Source: a virus
Strand: one strand, 5' to 3'
IMG/VR virus record: IMGVR_UViG_3300044675_002423
Coordinates: 1 to 26,379 of that record
Length of the DNA: 26,379 nucleotides
Shown here piece after piece: positions 14,844 to 21,875 of the stretch (position 1 is its first letter; each line of letters begins with the position of its first letter). Both the position numbers and the translations under genes were made by a program. The notes under the pieces were generated by a model, which was not told the DNA's origin, made no database searches, and worked only from the letters and a program-made list of their open reading frames with translations.

Positions 14844-15362
14844 TTACTGGAGATTGATTAAATGCGTAGGCTCTGGGAATGAAGTTAGCGACGTAAGTGG
14901 ATAACGCCAGCCACCAATATACGGGTCTATGTAATAGTCGTTATCAATTACTGTGTCAGCCATAACCCAGCCGTAAACTTCAACTTCTGTGAAGTATTCC
15001 ATGTCTGTAACTTTACAGCCCACGATTGCCTTGCCAGAATCCTTTTTCCAGATAGGAACTTCATCATAAGTACGAACTGTGCGTACTTCTATGTTCCCAC
15101 CGACGTCAGGTAAGTCTTTGCGATAAGGGTGCAATTCGTTTGGATACCAAGGCAGGTTATAGGACTTGTTGGTGGCCTTTGCCACAGCGTACTCGGCAAC
15201 AATGGTTCGGACGTTAGCCAATAGTTCTGGCTCTAGACGTCCGTCTTTTTTGCCCTCTGCGTAGTTGGGGCGGTCGGTGCTACCGAACTTCATTAGCCAG
15301 CGTTCTACGGCTAGCATTGTGCAAACTCGGATTTCATCTTTTGTCATTTGTACTTTAAACAT
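14844..15362 (-). CDS. Conserved-looking protein, weakly nuclease-like
   Basis: 172 aa. I do not recognise it with confidence. An N-terminal helix (TKDEIRVCTMLAVERWLMKFG), a helix with an acidic residue (LLANVRTIVAEYAVAKATN), then LPDVGGNIEVRTVRT and GKAIVGCKVTDMEYFTEVEVYGWV resemble the E...D...ExK/R arrangement of some PD-(D/E)XK-fold proteins, with arginine in place of the usual lysine. That likeness is tentative. The ATG lies six bases after an extended -10 box with no SD, so it is a leaderless mRNA. It sits directly downstream of the candidate small RNA and its terminator. Confidence 0.7.
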   Translation of the reverse strand: MFKVQMTKDEIRVCTMLAVERWLMKFGSTDRPNYAEGKKDGRLEPELLANVRTIVAEYAVAKATNKSYNLPWYPNELHPYRKDLPDVGGNIEVRTVRTYDEVPIWKKDSGKAIVGCKVTDMEYFTEVEVYGWVMADTVIDNDYYIDPYIGGWRYPLTSLTSFPEPTHLINLQ

Positions 15363-15368
15363 GTTTAT

Positions 15369-15377
15369 AGTCTAGCA
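15369..15377 (-). promoter_or_regulatory. Extended -10 of a leaderless promoter
   Basis: TG-C-TAGACT on the - strand, then six bases, then ATG at 15362. No SD is present. It is nearly identical to the promoter box at 15474-15482. Confidence 0.6.
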
Positions 15378-15379
15378 CG

Positions 15380-15421
15380 AAAAAAGAAAAACCGCCCAGT
15401 TTGTGCGAACTGAGCGGTTTT
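15380..15421 (-). terminator. Rho-independent terminator, leftward
   Basis: Arms 15408-15421 and 15388-15401 pair over 14 positions with one mismatch around a six-base loop. Read on the - strand the stem leads into TTTTTCTTTTTT. In the + direction only four Ts follow, so the leftward sense is the functional one. It would end both methyltransferase mRNA and the candidate small RNA. Confidence 0.88.
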
Positions 15422-15467
15422 CCACGAAAGGAGACTGATATGAACAACAGCCTGTCAATTACTTGAC
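15382..15467 (-). ncRNA. Candidate small regulatory RNA (~86 nt)
   Basis: A promoter (TTGAAA, 18 bp, TGCTAGTCT) ends six bases before 15467. The predicted RNA begins with a perfect hairpin GUCAA-GUAA-UUGAC with a GNRA loop, continues with about 32 unpaired bases containing CUCCUUUCGU, and ends in the terminator hairpin with U-tract. That order (5' stem-loop, single-stranded seed, intrinsic terminator) is typical of bacterial small RNAs. The seed is complementary to ACGAAAGGA in the leader of the 5907 gene (9 bp) and to ACGAAAGG in the primase leader (8 bp). No similarity to a known RNA family is claimed. Alternative: simply the 3' untranslated end of the methyltransferase mRNA. Confidence 0.45.
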
Positions 15468-15473
15468 TTCTAT

Positions 15474-15503
15474 AGACTAGCACACATTGACGTCAATTTT
15501 CAA
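15474..15503 (-). promoter_or_regulatory. Promoter with palindromic operator for the candidate RNA
   Basis: On the - strand: TTGAAA (15503-15498), 18-bp spacer, extended -10 TGCTAGTCT (15482-15474). The spacer contains the perfect palindrome ATTGACGTCAAT (15486-15497), well placed for a repressor, and it also overlaps the stop codon of the methyltransferase gene. Confidence 0.5.
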
Positions 15504-16443
15504 CACTTTTTACAGTAATTGAGCCAAAAACTCCAACTTCAGTTGTAAGCCTTTGCTCCGACAATTCAGCGTAATCCTTGTTTATCTCAATGCCAATGTA
15601 GTTTCTGTTGTTTTGTAAAGCCACTACTCCAGTAGTTCCAGAGCCTGAAAATATGTCTAGCACTGTGTCATTAGGCCTAGAACCTGCCAAAACGCAAGGC
15701 TCGATTAGAGCCGTTGGGTAGACAGCAAAGTGTGCACCTTTATATGGCTTGGTAGATACAAACCAGACATCACGTTTATTTCTCAAGCCAGTGTCTTCAA
15801 AAACTCTACCTTCGTCGTTACGCAATGTACCTACTTGATTAGATGCACCAAACTGACGTGGCTTTCCATTTTTAGTTGTAGCAGGTTCTTTCATTGCCAC
15901 GTGGTCAAAAAAGTATTTAGGTTTTTTGCTAAGCAGAAAAATATATTCGTGTGACTTAGTGCAACGGTCTTTCACGCTTTCAGGCATTGGATTTGGCTTA
16001 GCCCAGATAATATCTTGGCGAAGGTACCAGCCATCCTCTTGTAAAGCAAAAGCAACTCTCCAAGGAATACCAATTAAATCTTTTGACTTTAGTCCATCGA
16101 CTTTATTGTTTAAAGCGGTGGTTTGGCCGTTTCTTCCATTGCTGTACTTAGGGTCTTTGTGTTCGCCCTTGTGTCCAGTACCAACGTAAGAGTCTCCTAG
16201 GTTTAGCCAAACTGTGCCATCATCTTTTAGCACACGCTTGACGTCACGAAAAATTTCTACAAGGTTTTCCACAAACTCGTATGGAGTGTCTTCTTGTCCA
16301 AGTTGGCCAGTAGTTCCGTAATCTCTTAGTCCCCAGTATGGTGGAGACGTAATTACTGTTTGTACGGATTGGTCTGGCAAGGATGCCAATGCCTGTCTTA
16401 CATCGCCATTTAATATTTCAGCGGTATTTGTCATTTTTGTCAT
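15493..16443 (-). CDS. Orphan DNA methyltransferase, beta class (m6A or m4C)
   Basis: 316 aa. The catalytic motif TSPPYW (32-37) lies near the N-terminus and the SAM motif VLDIFSGSGTTG near the C-terminus. This order defines beta-class N6_N4 methyltransferases (PF01555), which methylate the exocyclic amine of adenine or cytosine; SPPYW leaves both possible. No restriction endonuclease is adjacent, so it is probably a stand-alone enzyme that protects phage DNA from host cleavage or alters regulation. Start ATG 16443 lies six bases after TGATAGGCT with no SD (leaderless); a second ATG three codons on is less well placed. It diverges from the small zinc-finger gene on the + strand. Confidence 0.92.
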   Translation of the reverse strand: MTKMTNTAEILNGDVRQALASLPDQSVQTVITSPPYWGLRDYGTTGQLGQEDTPYEFVENLVEIFRDVKRVLKDDGTVWLNLGDSYVGTGHKGEHKDPKYSNGRNGQTTALNNKVDGLKSKDLIGIPWRVAFALQEDGWYLRQDIIWAKPNPMPESVKDRCTKSHEYIFLLSKKPKYFFDHVAMKEPATTKNGKPRQFGASNQVGTLRNDEGRVFEDTGLRNKRDVWFVSTKPYKGAHFAVYPTALIEPCVLAGSRPNDTVLDIFSGSGTTGVVALQNNRNYIGIEINKDYAELSEQRLTTEVGVFGSITVKSVEN

Positions 16444-16449
16444 AGGAAT

Positions 16450-16458
16450 AGCCTATCA
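16450..16458 (-). promoter_or_regulatory. Extended -10 of leaderless methyltransferase promoter
   Basis: TG-A-TAGGCT on the - strand, six bases before ATG 16443. No SD or clear -35. It is separated by seven bases from the opposing + strand -10 at 16466-16474. Confidence 0.5.
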
Positions 16459-16465
16459 GGTTGAG

Positions 16466-16474
16466 TGCGATAAT
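16466..16474 (+). promoter_or_regulatory. Extended -10 of leaderless promoter for the zinc-finger gene
   Basis: TG-C-GATAAT ends eight bases before ATG 16483, with no SD. It forms a compact divergent pair with the methyltransferase promoter inside a 39-bp gap. Confidence 0.5.
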
Positions 16475-16482
16475 TGTTGTAT

Positions 16483-16644
16483 ATGGAACAACAAAATAGA
16501 GAGCCAGACCCTTACAGATGTGAGGTTTGTAATGAATTTTTTGTTGTACAGATATTGGCTCGGTGCTGTGAAATGAAGCACGATGGGGTTGTCTTTGAGA
16601 GACGACTTGAGCAGAAGACTAAAAAAGAAAGAGAAGAGTCTTAG
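16483..16644 (+). CDS. Small zinc-finger-like protein (53 aa)
   Basis: A 53-aa gene on the + strand within a - strand region. It reads MEQQNREPDPYRCEVCNEF, then ILARCCEMKH, then a charged tail ending KKEREES. Cysteines 13 and 16 (C-x2-C) with C28/C29 and H33 form a plausible C2-C-H zinc site. The charged helical tail and the ligand spacing suggest a real coding sequence. It diverges from the methyltransferase, and its stop is two bases from the - strand gene at 16647. Confidence 0.65.
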   Translation: MEQQNREPDPYRCEVCNEFFVVQILARCCEMKHDGVVFERRLEQKTKKEREES

Positions 16645-16646
16645 TA

Positions 16647-16889
16647 TTACCACTTGCCAAGTGGACACTTGGCTGCTTCTAGTTTTGTTTTAAATTCCAT
16701 AAAGCAACCGCATTGCTTACACTGGTCAACCACTTTAATAAGTTCTGGACATTCTTTACAGATAGCCATACGACCAGCAGCGTGGCTCTCGTCAATCTTA
16801 CGAGTCTTAGGGTTTAGCAGGTCGAGTGGCGTTACGCCATTCTTTTCTTTGTACTGCTCCCAGCGGGATTTCTTAGGCTCCGTGCTCAC
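16647..16889 (-). CDS. Conserved phage zinc-ribbon-like protein
   Basis: 80 aa, GTG start overlapping the end of the upstream gene by 17 bases. SRWEQYKEKNGVTPLDLLNP at the front and ICKECPELIKVVDQCKQCGCFM, then AKCPLGKW at the end, form a pattern I associate with small conserved proteins in many aquatic phages. The cysteines C44, C47, C57, C60, C62 and C75 would bind zinc. No biochemical role is known to me. No strong SD precedes the GTG, so translation is probably coupled. Confidence 0.8.
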   Translation of the reverse strand: MSTEPKKSRWEQYKEKNGVTPLDLLNPKTRKIDESHAAGRMAICKECPELIKVVDQCKQCGCFMEFKTKLEAAKCPLGKW

Positions 16890-17274
16890 CGTGGAACGGT
16901 TCCAATCCAGTCATGTCTGTCTCTAGTATTACAAACTCTTCGTTTACAAAAAGTGCGTTAGGTGATGACACATACATTCCATATGGATAATCCAAAAGAT
17001 TTAGTACTTGTGGGTCACTTAAAAGGATACTACCGAAGTAATTGGAGGTTTGTAGTTCTTCTAGAACTTGACCGTCTTTTATGAAACGGACTGTTACGCC
17101 TTCGTGCTCTGGGTAATCTTCTGAGATGTCTGCTATCTCGGTTGCCTCAGTAAAAATAGCAGCGTGCTCCACTGAGAGTGGTAGGTCATAAACGCATTGA
17201 GTTTCTATAACCCAAACCAGAGGCACTCCTCTAGTTCCGTTGTAGGTAAATTCTAATAATTGGTCAGTAAGCAT
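16873..17274 (-). CDS. Unknown protein downstream of the tail-fibre genes
   Basis: 133 aa with a clear SD (AGGAGA, five-base spacing). Mostly beta-type, acidic sequence (PLVWVIETQCVYDLPL, GVTVRFIKDGQVLEEL, LFVNEEFVILETD). No family is recognised, and there is no membrane segment or cysteine cluster. Its position after the tail fibres could mean a fibre chaperone or virion accessory protein, but this is only context. Confidence 0.75.
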   Translation of the reverse strand: MLTDQLLEFTYNGTRGVPLVWVIETQCVYDLPLSVEHAAIFTEATEIADISEDYPEHEGVTVRFIKDGQVLEELQTSNYFGSILLSDPQVLNLLDYPYGMYVSSPNALFVNEEFVILETDMTGLEPFHGEHGA

Positions 17275-17295
17275 TTTTCTCCTGTAGTAAACATG

Positions 17296-17493
17296 CTACT
17301 CGCAGTTGCCTGGAATAAATGGGTCTGGCGAACTTGCTGGACTACAGGACGCACCTATACCCAAAGTTCCACACTGGTTTGTGTTAGTACAACAACCAAT
17401 AGAAATTTGAAAAGTTGTACATCTAAACAAAGACGGTGCTGGAGCAGCGACTGTCCCATAAGAAGCCAAAAGCCCTTGGACTACACCAACCAT
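17296..17493 (-). CDS. Small cysteine-rich protein coupled to tail fibre
   Basis: 65 aa beginning MVGVVQGLLASYGTV. Its ATG shares one base with the TAA of the tail-fibre gene (TAATG), a coupling used at many other junctions in this window, so this start is preferred over one 10 codons upstream inside the fibre gene. It has six cysteines (FRC, IGCCTNTNQC, ASC, GNC) and a Pro-rich C-terminus. The N-terminal stretch is mildly hydrophobic. It may be a fibre-associated or assembly protein; no family recognised. Confidence 0.7.
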   Translation of the reverse strand: MVGVVQGLLASYGTVAAPAPSLFRCTTFQISIGCCTNTNQCGTLGIGASCSPASSPDPFIPGNCE

Positions 17494-18779
17494 TATGTAA
17501 GACCGTTTCCGCTCATAATCCAAACATTGGAGGTGATTTTCAGTGCGGTTGCTACACCGTTAGCAGCGAGGGTTCTTGTGCCAGTCGATGTGCTGTTTGC
17601 CAGACGCAAAGTATCCGTTGTGAGAGCAATAGAAAGAGAAACATTGCTGGCGGTAACAAATGTGATTGCTGTCCCGACTTCAAACGCCACATTGGAGTTG
17701 GCTGGAATAGTGTGGGTTAACCCAGTGACAGTTGTGTAGATATGTTTACCAGCGTGAGTAGCAAGAATTGCGGTGTTGGCATTTACAGAAACTTGTGGCA
17801 TACCAATGTAGCCAGCCGTGCTCGCTGATGTCGCAGCGACAGCGTTTGCTGGAGTGATAGTTGGCGTAGTTCCAAATACAAGAGCACCAGAACCAGTTTC
17901 ATCTGAAACCACACCTGCTAGTTGAGCAGAGGTAGTTGCTGCGTAGTAAGTGTTGCTTAGAGTGGGCTGAACCCAAAACGGTGCGTTAGTGCTTGAGTTG
18001 AAAGCAAGTGTTGAGTTATTTGTGGCTGTTCTTGCTAAGTAGGTTGTTGTATTTGCTGCTGATTGATATGGCAATGAGCCAGCAGCACCACCCAAAACAT
18101 TTGATGTTGAGCCAGAAATAGCGACATTCAGGTTTGCTACCTGAGTTGTAGATGTAACTGTAAACGGTGCAGTTCCAACAGACACATTTGAAATAAATCT
18201 AGTTCCAGAAACTGTTCCTGGGAAAGTGGTATTTCCAGAACCGTCAAGAATTGTTGCTGTCCTAGCCAGTGTGGCAAATACGCCAGTGTACTGTCTCACA
18301 TGGATGGGTTCAGTACCGTCATCTGCGGTTGCAATTTCTACGAATCCAGCGTTTGTTGCGGTAGCACCAATTTGGATTCGGAACTGGTCGTTGTCACCCA
18401 TGCTTCCGTAAACAAGATTAGCGGAGTTAGTTCCTGTGACTGTAGCGTTTACCGAGCCAGATGTGGCGACATTTAGGTTGGCTACTTGAGTTGTTGAAGA
18501 AACTATAAATGGTGCGTTACTTGTCGCAATCGTGGAGATAAATTGACCGCTTGTATTTACGCCACCAGTGTTGGAGACAACCAAAGCGTTGGTGATTGTT
18601 CCACCGTTAAATACTGCTGCTTGATAACCTAAAGAAGTCCATGCGGTTGAGCCATTACCAATTTTGAACTTTAGGGTGTCAGTCTCAAAGCCAATTTCAC
18701 CTGAAGCAAGAGTTGGGTTAGTAGAGGTCCATGTTGCTGCGGTGTCTCTGCGAACTTGAAATTTAGTAGATACAGGCAT
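17493..18779 (-). CDS. Tail fibre protein with Mtd_N-like N-terminus (paralogue A)
   Basis: 428 aa. The first 55 residues (QVRRDTAATWTSTNPTLASGEIGFETDTLKFKIGNGSTAWTSL in two parts) match the 'major tropism determinant' N-terminal type that anchors phage receptor-binding fibres. The rest is Ser/Thr/Ala/Asn-rich beta-repeat sequence. It contains two copies of an APFxVxSTTQVANLNVA unit and the SNTYYAATTSAQLAGV block, both shared with the 667-aa fibre. AGGGG seven bases upstream supports the start. It would form a trimeric fibre contacting the host envelope. The receptor is unknown. Confidence 0.85.
   Translation of the reverse strand: MPVSTKFQVRRDTAATWTSTNPTLASGEIGFETDTLKFKIGNGSTAWTSLGYQAAVFNGGTITNALVVSNTGGVNTSGQFISTIATSNAPFIVSSTTQVANLNVATSGSVNATVTGTNSANLVYGSMGDNDQFRIQIGATATNAGFVEIATADDGTEPIHVRQYTGVFATLARTATILDGSGNTTFPGTVSGTRFISNVSVGTAPFTVTSTTQVANLNVAISGSTSNVLGGAAGSLPYQSAANTTTYLARTATNNSTLAFNSSTNAPFWVQPTLSNTYYAATTSAQLAGVVSDETGSGALVFGTTPTITPANAVAATSASTAGYIGMPQVSVNANTAILATHAGKHIYTTVTGLTHTIPANSNVAFEVGTAITFVTASNVSLSIALTTDTLRLANSTSTGTRTLAANGVATALKITSNVWIMSGNGLT
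17881..17990 (-). repeat. Module shared by fibres A and B (copy A)
   Basis: Encodes NAPFWV, then SNTYYAATTSAQLAGVVSDE and a TG-rich strand. The matching block in fibre B lies at about 19988-20101 (SNTYYGATTSAQLAGVISDE). Similar at DNA level but with many silent differences, so an old duplication. Confidence 0.75.
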
Positions 18780-18782
18780 TTA

Positions 18783-19016
18783 CTACCCCTGTTCTGGTGG
18801 AAGAGCGTTTAAATCCCTTTGATAAATTTGAATGACGTTACCAATTTCAATAATTTTTTGTTCGGCCTCAAGAATTAAATCTTGCTTACCGTTCCTTTGA
18901 GCACCTTCTCTATTTAATTGATGCTGATATCCTTCGGCTGCAAGTTGCTGAATACGTTGCTTTAAAACGGTACGGCGTTCTTCTAAGGGCAATAATGAAA
19001 TAAAGTCTGTTGTCAT
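18783..19016 (-). CDS. Small coiled-coil protein between the two fibres
   Basis: 77 aa, highly helical (LPLEERRTVLKQRIQQLAAEGY, then QDLILEAEQKIIEIGNVIQIYQRDL), rich in Gln, Glu and Leu. AAGGA eight bases before the ATG supports the start. Nested between two tail-fibre genes with gaps of 3 and 21 bases, so co-transcribed; a fibre assembly chaperone or connector is possible, but no family is recognised. Confidence 0.75.
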   Translation of the reverse strand: MTTDFISLLPLEERRTVLKQRIQQLAAEGYQHQLNREGAQRNGKQDLILEAEQKIIEIGNVIQIYQRDLNALPPEQG

Positions 19017-19037
19017 TCTACTTATCCTTAACGGCTA

Positions 19038-21041
19038 CTAGGCTGAGCCACCATCAATTGTAACTGCAAATAGTGTACCAACATTTGACAGAGACATCAT
19101 CATTGCAGCAGCACCATCTCTTGCTTCAAAGATATTAGCAGTCTGTGTTGTATTTGCACGGATACCAAATGTCAAAACGTCTGAGTTGACGTTAATACGC
19201 TGAGTGGTTGTGTAGGTAAGAGCAGATGCAAGGTTAATGCTGATGGTACCTGTTGTAGTGATAGGGCCACCAGTAAGGCCTGTACCAGTGGCAACGTTAG
19301 TAACACCGCTTGCTGTTGGAGTGATAAACGCTGGCTGACCAGAGGTAATACCTAGAACTTGACCGTTGTTTCCAGTCGAGTAAGCAAGGGTTGCTAATGT
19401 GTTAGCGGTAGCACCAACAAATATAAGGTTGTTTGCAGTTGCGGTGATGTTGTTAGCCTGACCAGCGATAGTCGCTGAGTCAGCAACACCTGCGGTGGCT
19501 GCGTTTAGGTTTGTAACACGAGTAGTCGATGCAACTGATAGAGGTGCTGTACCAGTTGTCTGAGTCGAGATTAGTTGACCAGTTACGTTAATCGAAGTAC
19601 CAGTTGCTACACCAAGTGCTGGAGTTGTAAGAGTTGGGCTAGTACCAAATACAACTGCACCAGTTCCAGTAGCACCAGTTACGGTGTTTTGGAAGTTAGC
19701 AGTTGTTGGAGTTGCTAGGAAAGTAGCAACATTTGTTCCTAGACCAGAAACACCAGTGCTGATTGGAAGACCAGTAGCATTTGTTAGCGTACCTCCTGAT
19801 GGAGTACCAAGTGCCCCGCCATTCACAACTACAGCACCAGCGGAACCAGTGTTATTGGCAAGAGCAGCAGCAACTCCAGTACCTAGACCAGAAATACCTG
19901 TTGATACTGGGAGACCAGTAGCACTTGTAAGGTTAGCAAAAGACGGAGTACCAATGTTTGGAGTAGTAAGAACTGGGCTAGTTGAGAATACTAAGTTTCC
20001 AGTTCCAGTCTCGTCTGAAATAACTCCAGCCAACTGAGCAGAAGTTGTTGCTCCATAGTATGTGTTGCTTAGGACTGGAGTAACCCAGAACGGTGCGTTA
20101 GTTGCTGTGTTGTAAGCAAGAACTTGGTTGTTAGTAGTTGTTGCAGTTAGTTTAGATGTGGTGTTGACACCAGACATATAAACAATTTCACCCTTGTTAG
20201 TTGTTCCACCAGTTATGTTGGCAGCAAGCGAGGCAACACCAGTTAGAGATGCGGTGATTGTTCCAGCCGCAAAGTTTCCAGAAGCATCACGAGTAACGAT
20301 TGTTGACGCACTGTTGGCGGTGTTAGGAGTGAACCCAAGAACCTGTGTGCTAGAAAGAACGGTAGTGCCGTTGATTTCATAGACTTTGCCAGTTACAAGG
20401 TTTAGGTCTTGGTTTGATGTCCAAGATACGGTTGCGTTGGTGTAGTTGAAAGTCTTGTCAGTTGCACCCTTTACGGTTAGACCAGCACCGTCTGCGGTAT
20501 TGTCTGTTGCTCCACCGATAGTTAGTGTTACTGAACCAGTAGCACCAAAGGTACCAGTCACGGTGAACTCGGTAGGGCTTACGATAGAAGCAATAGTTCC
20601 ACCAGCGTATGCCACACCTGCGGTTCTAGTAACTGACTGACCAACTATGAAGTTGTATGAGGTTGCTGTAGTAACTGTAGATGTACCGCTTTCAACATCT
20701 CCAGCAATTCCAACAACCTCAGCGACAGAACCTAGTTCTAGGTTCTTGTCGTCTACCTGAAGAGTAGAAGAGTTAATAGAAGTAGTTGTACCGTTTACGG
20801 TTAGGTTTCCGCCAATAGTTACGGCACCAGTTGTGGTAAGAGTTGTAAGAGTGGCAGCACCTGATAGAAGAGAAGCATCTTGTGAATACTTGAGAGTGGT
20901 CCAAGCATTCGAGCCATTACCGACTTTAAACTTTAGGGTGTCGGTCTCAAAACCGATTTCACCAGCGGCTAGCGTCGGGTTGGTTGAGGTCCATACTGAT
21001 GCATTATCTCTACGGAGTTGAATTTTAGTTGATACTGGCAT
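19038..21041 (-). CDS. Large tail fibre protein with Mtd_N-like N-terminus (paralogue B)
   Basis: 667 aa. It begins MPVSTKIQLRRDNASVWTS and continues GEIGFETDTLKFKVGNGSNAW, the same Mtd_N-type domain as paralogue A. A long beta-repeat shaft follows: GTPSGGTLTNATGLP-type units, two copies of GLPxSTGxSGLGTxVAxxLA, and the SNTYY/STTRVTNLN blocks shared with A. It ends in TIDGGSA. AAGGAA with five-base spacing supports the start. This is probably the main receptor-binding or long fibre of a siphophage-like virion. Repeats of this type recombine easily and are often hypervariable in phages. Confidence 0.87.
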   Translation of the reverse strand: MPVSTKIQLRRDNASVWTSTNPTLAAGEIGFETDTLKFKVGNGSNAWTTLKYSQDASLLSGAATLTTLTTTGAVTIGGNLTVNGTTTSINSSTLQVDDKNLELGSVAEVVGIAGDVESGTSTVTTATSYNFIVGQSVTRTAGVAYAGGTIASIVSPTEFTVTGTFGATGSVTLTIGGATDNTADGAGLTVKGATDKTFNYTNATVSWTSNQDLNLVTGKVYEINGTTVLSSTQVLGFTPNTANSASTIVTRDASGNFAAGTITASLTGVASLAANITGGTTNKGEIVYMSGVNTTSKLTATTTNNQVLAYNTATNAPFWVTPVLSNTYYGATTSAQLAGVISDETGTGNLVFSTSPVLTTPNIGTPSFANLTSATGLPVSTGISGLGTGVAAALANNTGSAGAVVVNGGALGTPSGGTLTNATGLPISTGVSGLGTNVATFLATPTTANFQNTVTGATGTGAVVFGTSPTLTTPALGVATGTSINVTGQLISTQTTGTAPLSVASTTRVTNLNAATAGVADSATIAGQANNITATANNLIFVGATANTLATLAYSTGNNGQVLGITSGQPAFITPTASGVTNVATGTGLTGGPITTTGTISINLASALTYTTTQRINVNSDVLTFGIRANTTQTANIFEARDGAAAMMMSLSNVGTLFAVTIDGGSA
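19700..19940 (-). repeat. Two internal GLPxSTGxSGLGT repeats in fibre B
   Basis: Near-identical units of about 45 bases at about 19742-19788 and 19889-19932 encode GLPISTGVSGLGT and GLPVSTGISGLGT, each followed by VAxxLA. Coordinates are approximate. Confidence 0.75.
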
Positions 21042-21090
21042 TTTGTTCCTTTTTATAGGCTGTTTGGGAGAAAGTCTTTATAAAATCTTA

Positions 21091-21873
21091 TCATGCTGAG
21101 CCACCCTCTATTATTGAAACACCTAGGCGTGATGTGGCTAAACCGCTAGTTTGGGGGATATCGTCAACTAATGTGACCTCATCTCCAGATACTCCAGCAG
21201 AGATGGCTAAACGTAAAGTTCCAGCCAAGTTACCTGTCCTAAAGTAGATTCCAGCCTTGTCGTTTCCAAAGGCTGTAGGCGTGCTTGTTTGTTTGGTGAA
21301 TTGTACGTATCCACCTGAATTTTCTTCGCCAATTTTTATATAACTATTTAAAGTTGAAACGGTGTTTGCAAAGACTCCACCATTTGAGTCAACTCTCATC
21401 AAAACAGAATCGCTGGAAGATTTAATAACCAGAGTATCTGCATTCTGTGACGTAACGCCCTTAATGATTAGCCCAGAAGCGTTGACGTTAGGGGTAACTA
21501 TAGTCTGAGTCCCAGTAAAGGTTTGAGATGCTGTTAGATACGGAATTACGTTAGCGTCAACTGCTAAAGTTCCAGTTGTTGTGATTGTGCCACCTGTAAG
21601 ACCAGTTCCGCCAATGACGCTAGATACGGTGTTTGCCCATGCGGTGTCATAGTTGGTGGCACTTGCCTTAACTAAGACTTGACCTTGTGCACCAGCAACT
21701 GGGATTACAGTTACGCCTGGCTCACCTTGCGGTCCTTGCGGTCCTTGAATACCTTGGGGTCCTGAAGCAGAAACTTCGACGTAGTTTCTAATCTCTTGGA
21801 TAGCAATAACGTTGGTATCTCTAGGATTAACCTTTACGGTATTTTTTTCTTCGACTACTTTAATATCAGCCAT
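21091..21873 (-). CDS. Collagen-like tail fibre protein
   Basis: 260 aa. A short N-terminal domain is followed by five collagen triplets (GPQ GIQ GPQ GPQ GEP, residues 38-52). A beta-rich stretch, with the shared VIGGTGLTGGTITTTGTLAVD motif, and a head-like C-terminus ending in IIEGGSA follow. Collagen triplets in phage fibres form a short trimeric stalk. The final GGSA is shared with the 667-aa fibre, suggesting a common C-terminal role or origin. It follows the beta-sandwich protein by two bases. Probably a shorter tail or baseplate fibre; receptor specificity unknown. Confidence 0.85.
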   Translation of the reverse strand: MADIKVVEEKNTVKVNPRDTNVIAIQEIRNYVEVSASGPQGIQGPQGPQGEPGVTVIPVAGAQGQVLVKASATNYDTAWANTVSSVIGGTGLTGGTITTTGTLAVDANVIPYLTASQTFTGTQTIVTPNVNASGLIIKGVTSQNADTLVIKSSSDSVLMRVDSNGGVFANTVSTLNSYIKIGEENSGGYVQFTKQTSTPTAFGNDKAGIYFRTGNLAGTLRLAISAGVSGDEVTLVDDIPQTSGLATSRLGVSIIEGGSA

Positions 21874-21875
21874 GG

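Noticed and set aside
15440-15466. + strand mini-frame MNNSLSIT with a good SD (AAAGGAG)
   Set aside because: Eight codons, would run antisense into the methyltransferase, and no convincing + promoter. The same bases are better explained as the seed of the - strand RNA, though a relic gene start cannot be excluded.
16456-16668. 70-codon - strand frame with hydrophobic stretches
   Set aside because: Antisense to the 53-aa zinc-finger gene, whose cysteine pattern and charge look like real coding sequence; the - strand frame has no SD and overlaps the 16647-16889 gene.
19684-20640. Several + strand frames rich in Val/Pro/Ala within the fibre B gene
   Set aside because: Shadows of Thr/Gly/Asn repeat codons on the other strand; no starts with SD.
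17493-21041. Tail-fibre phase variation by the serine recombinase
   Set aside because: Both fibre genes are complete and on the same strand, their shared segments are diverged at DNA level, and no inverted crossover sites were seen near them.
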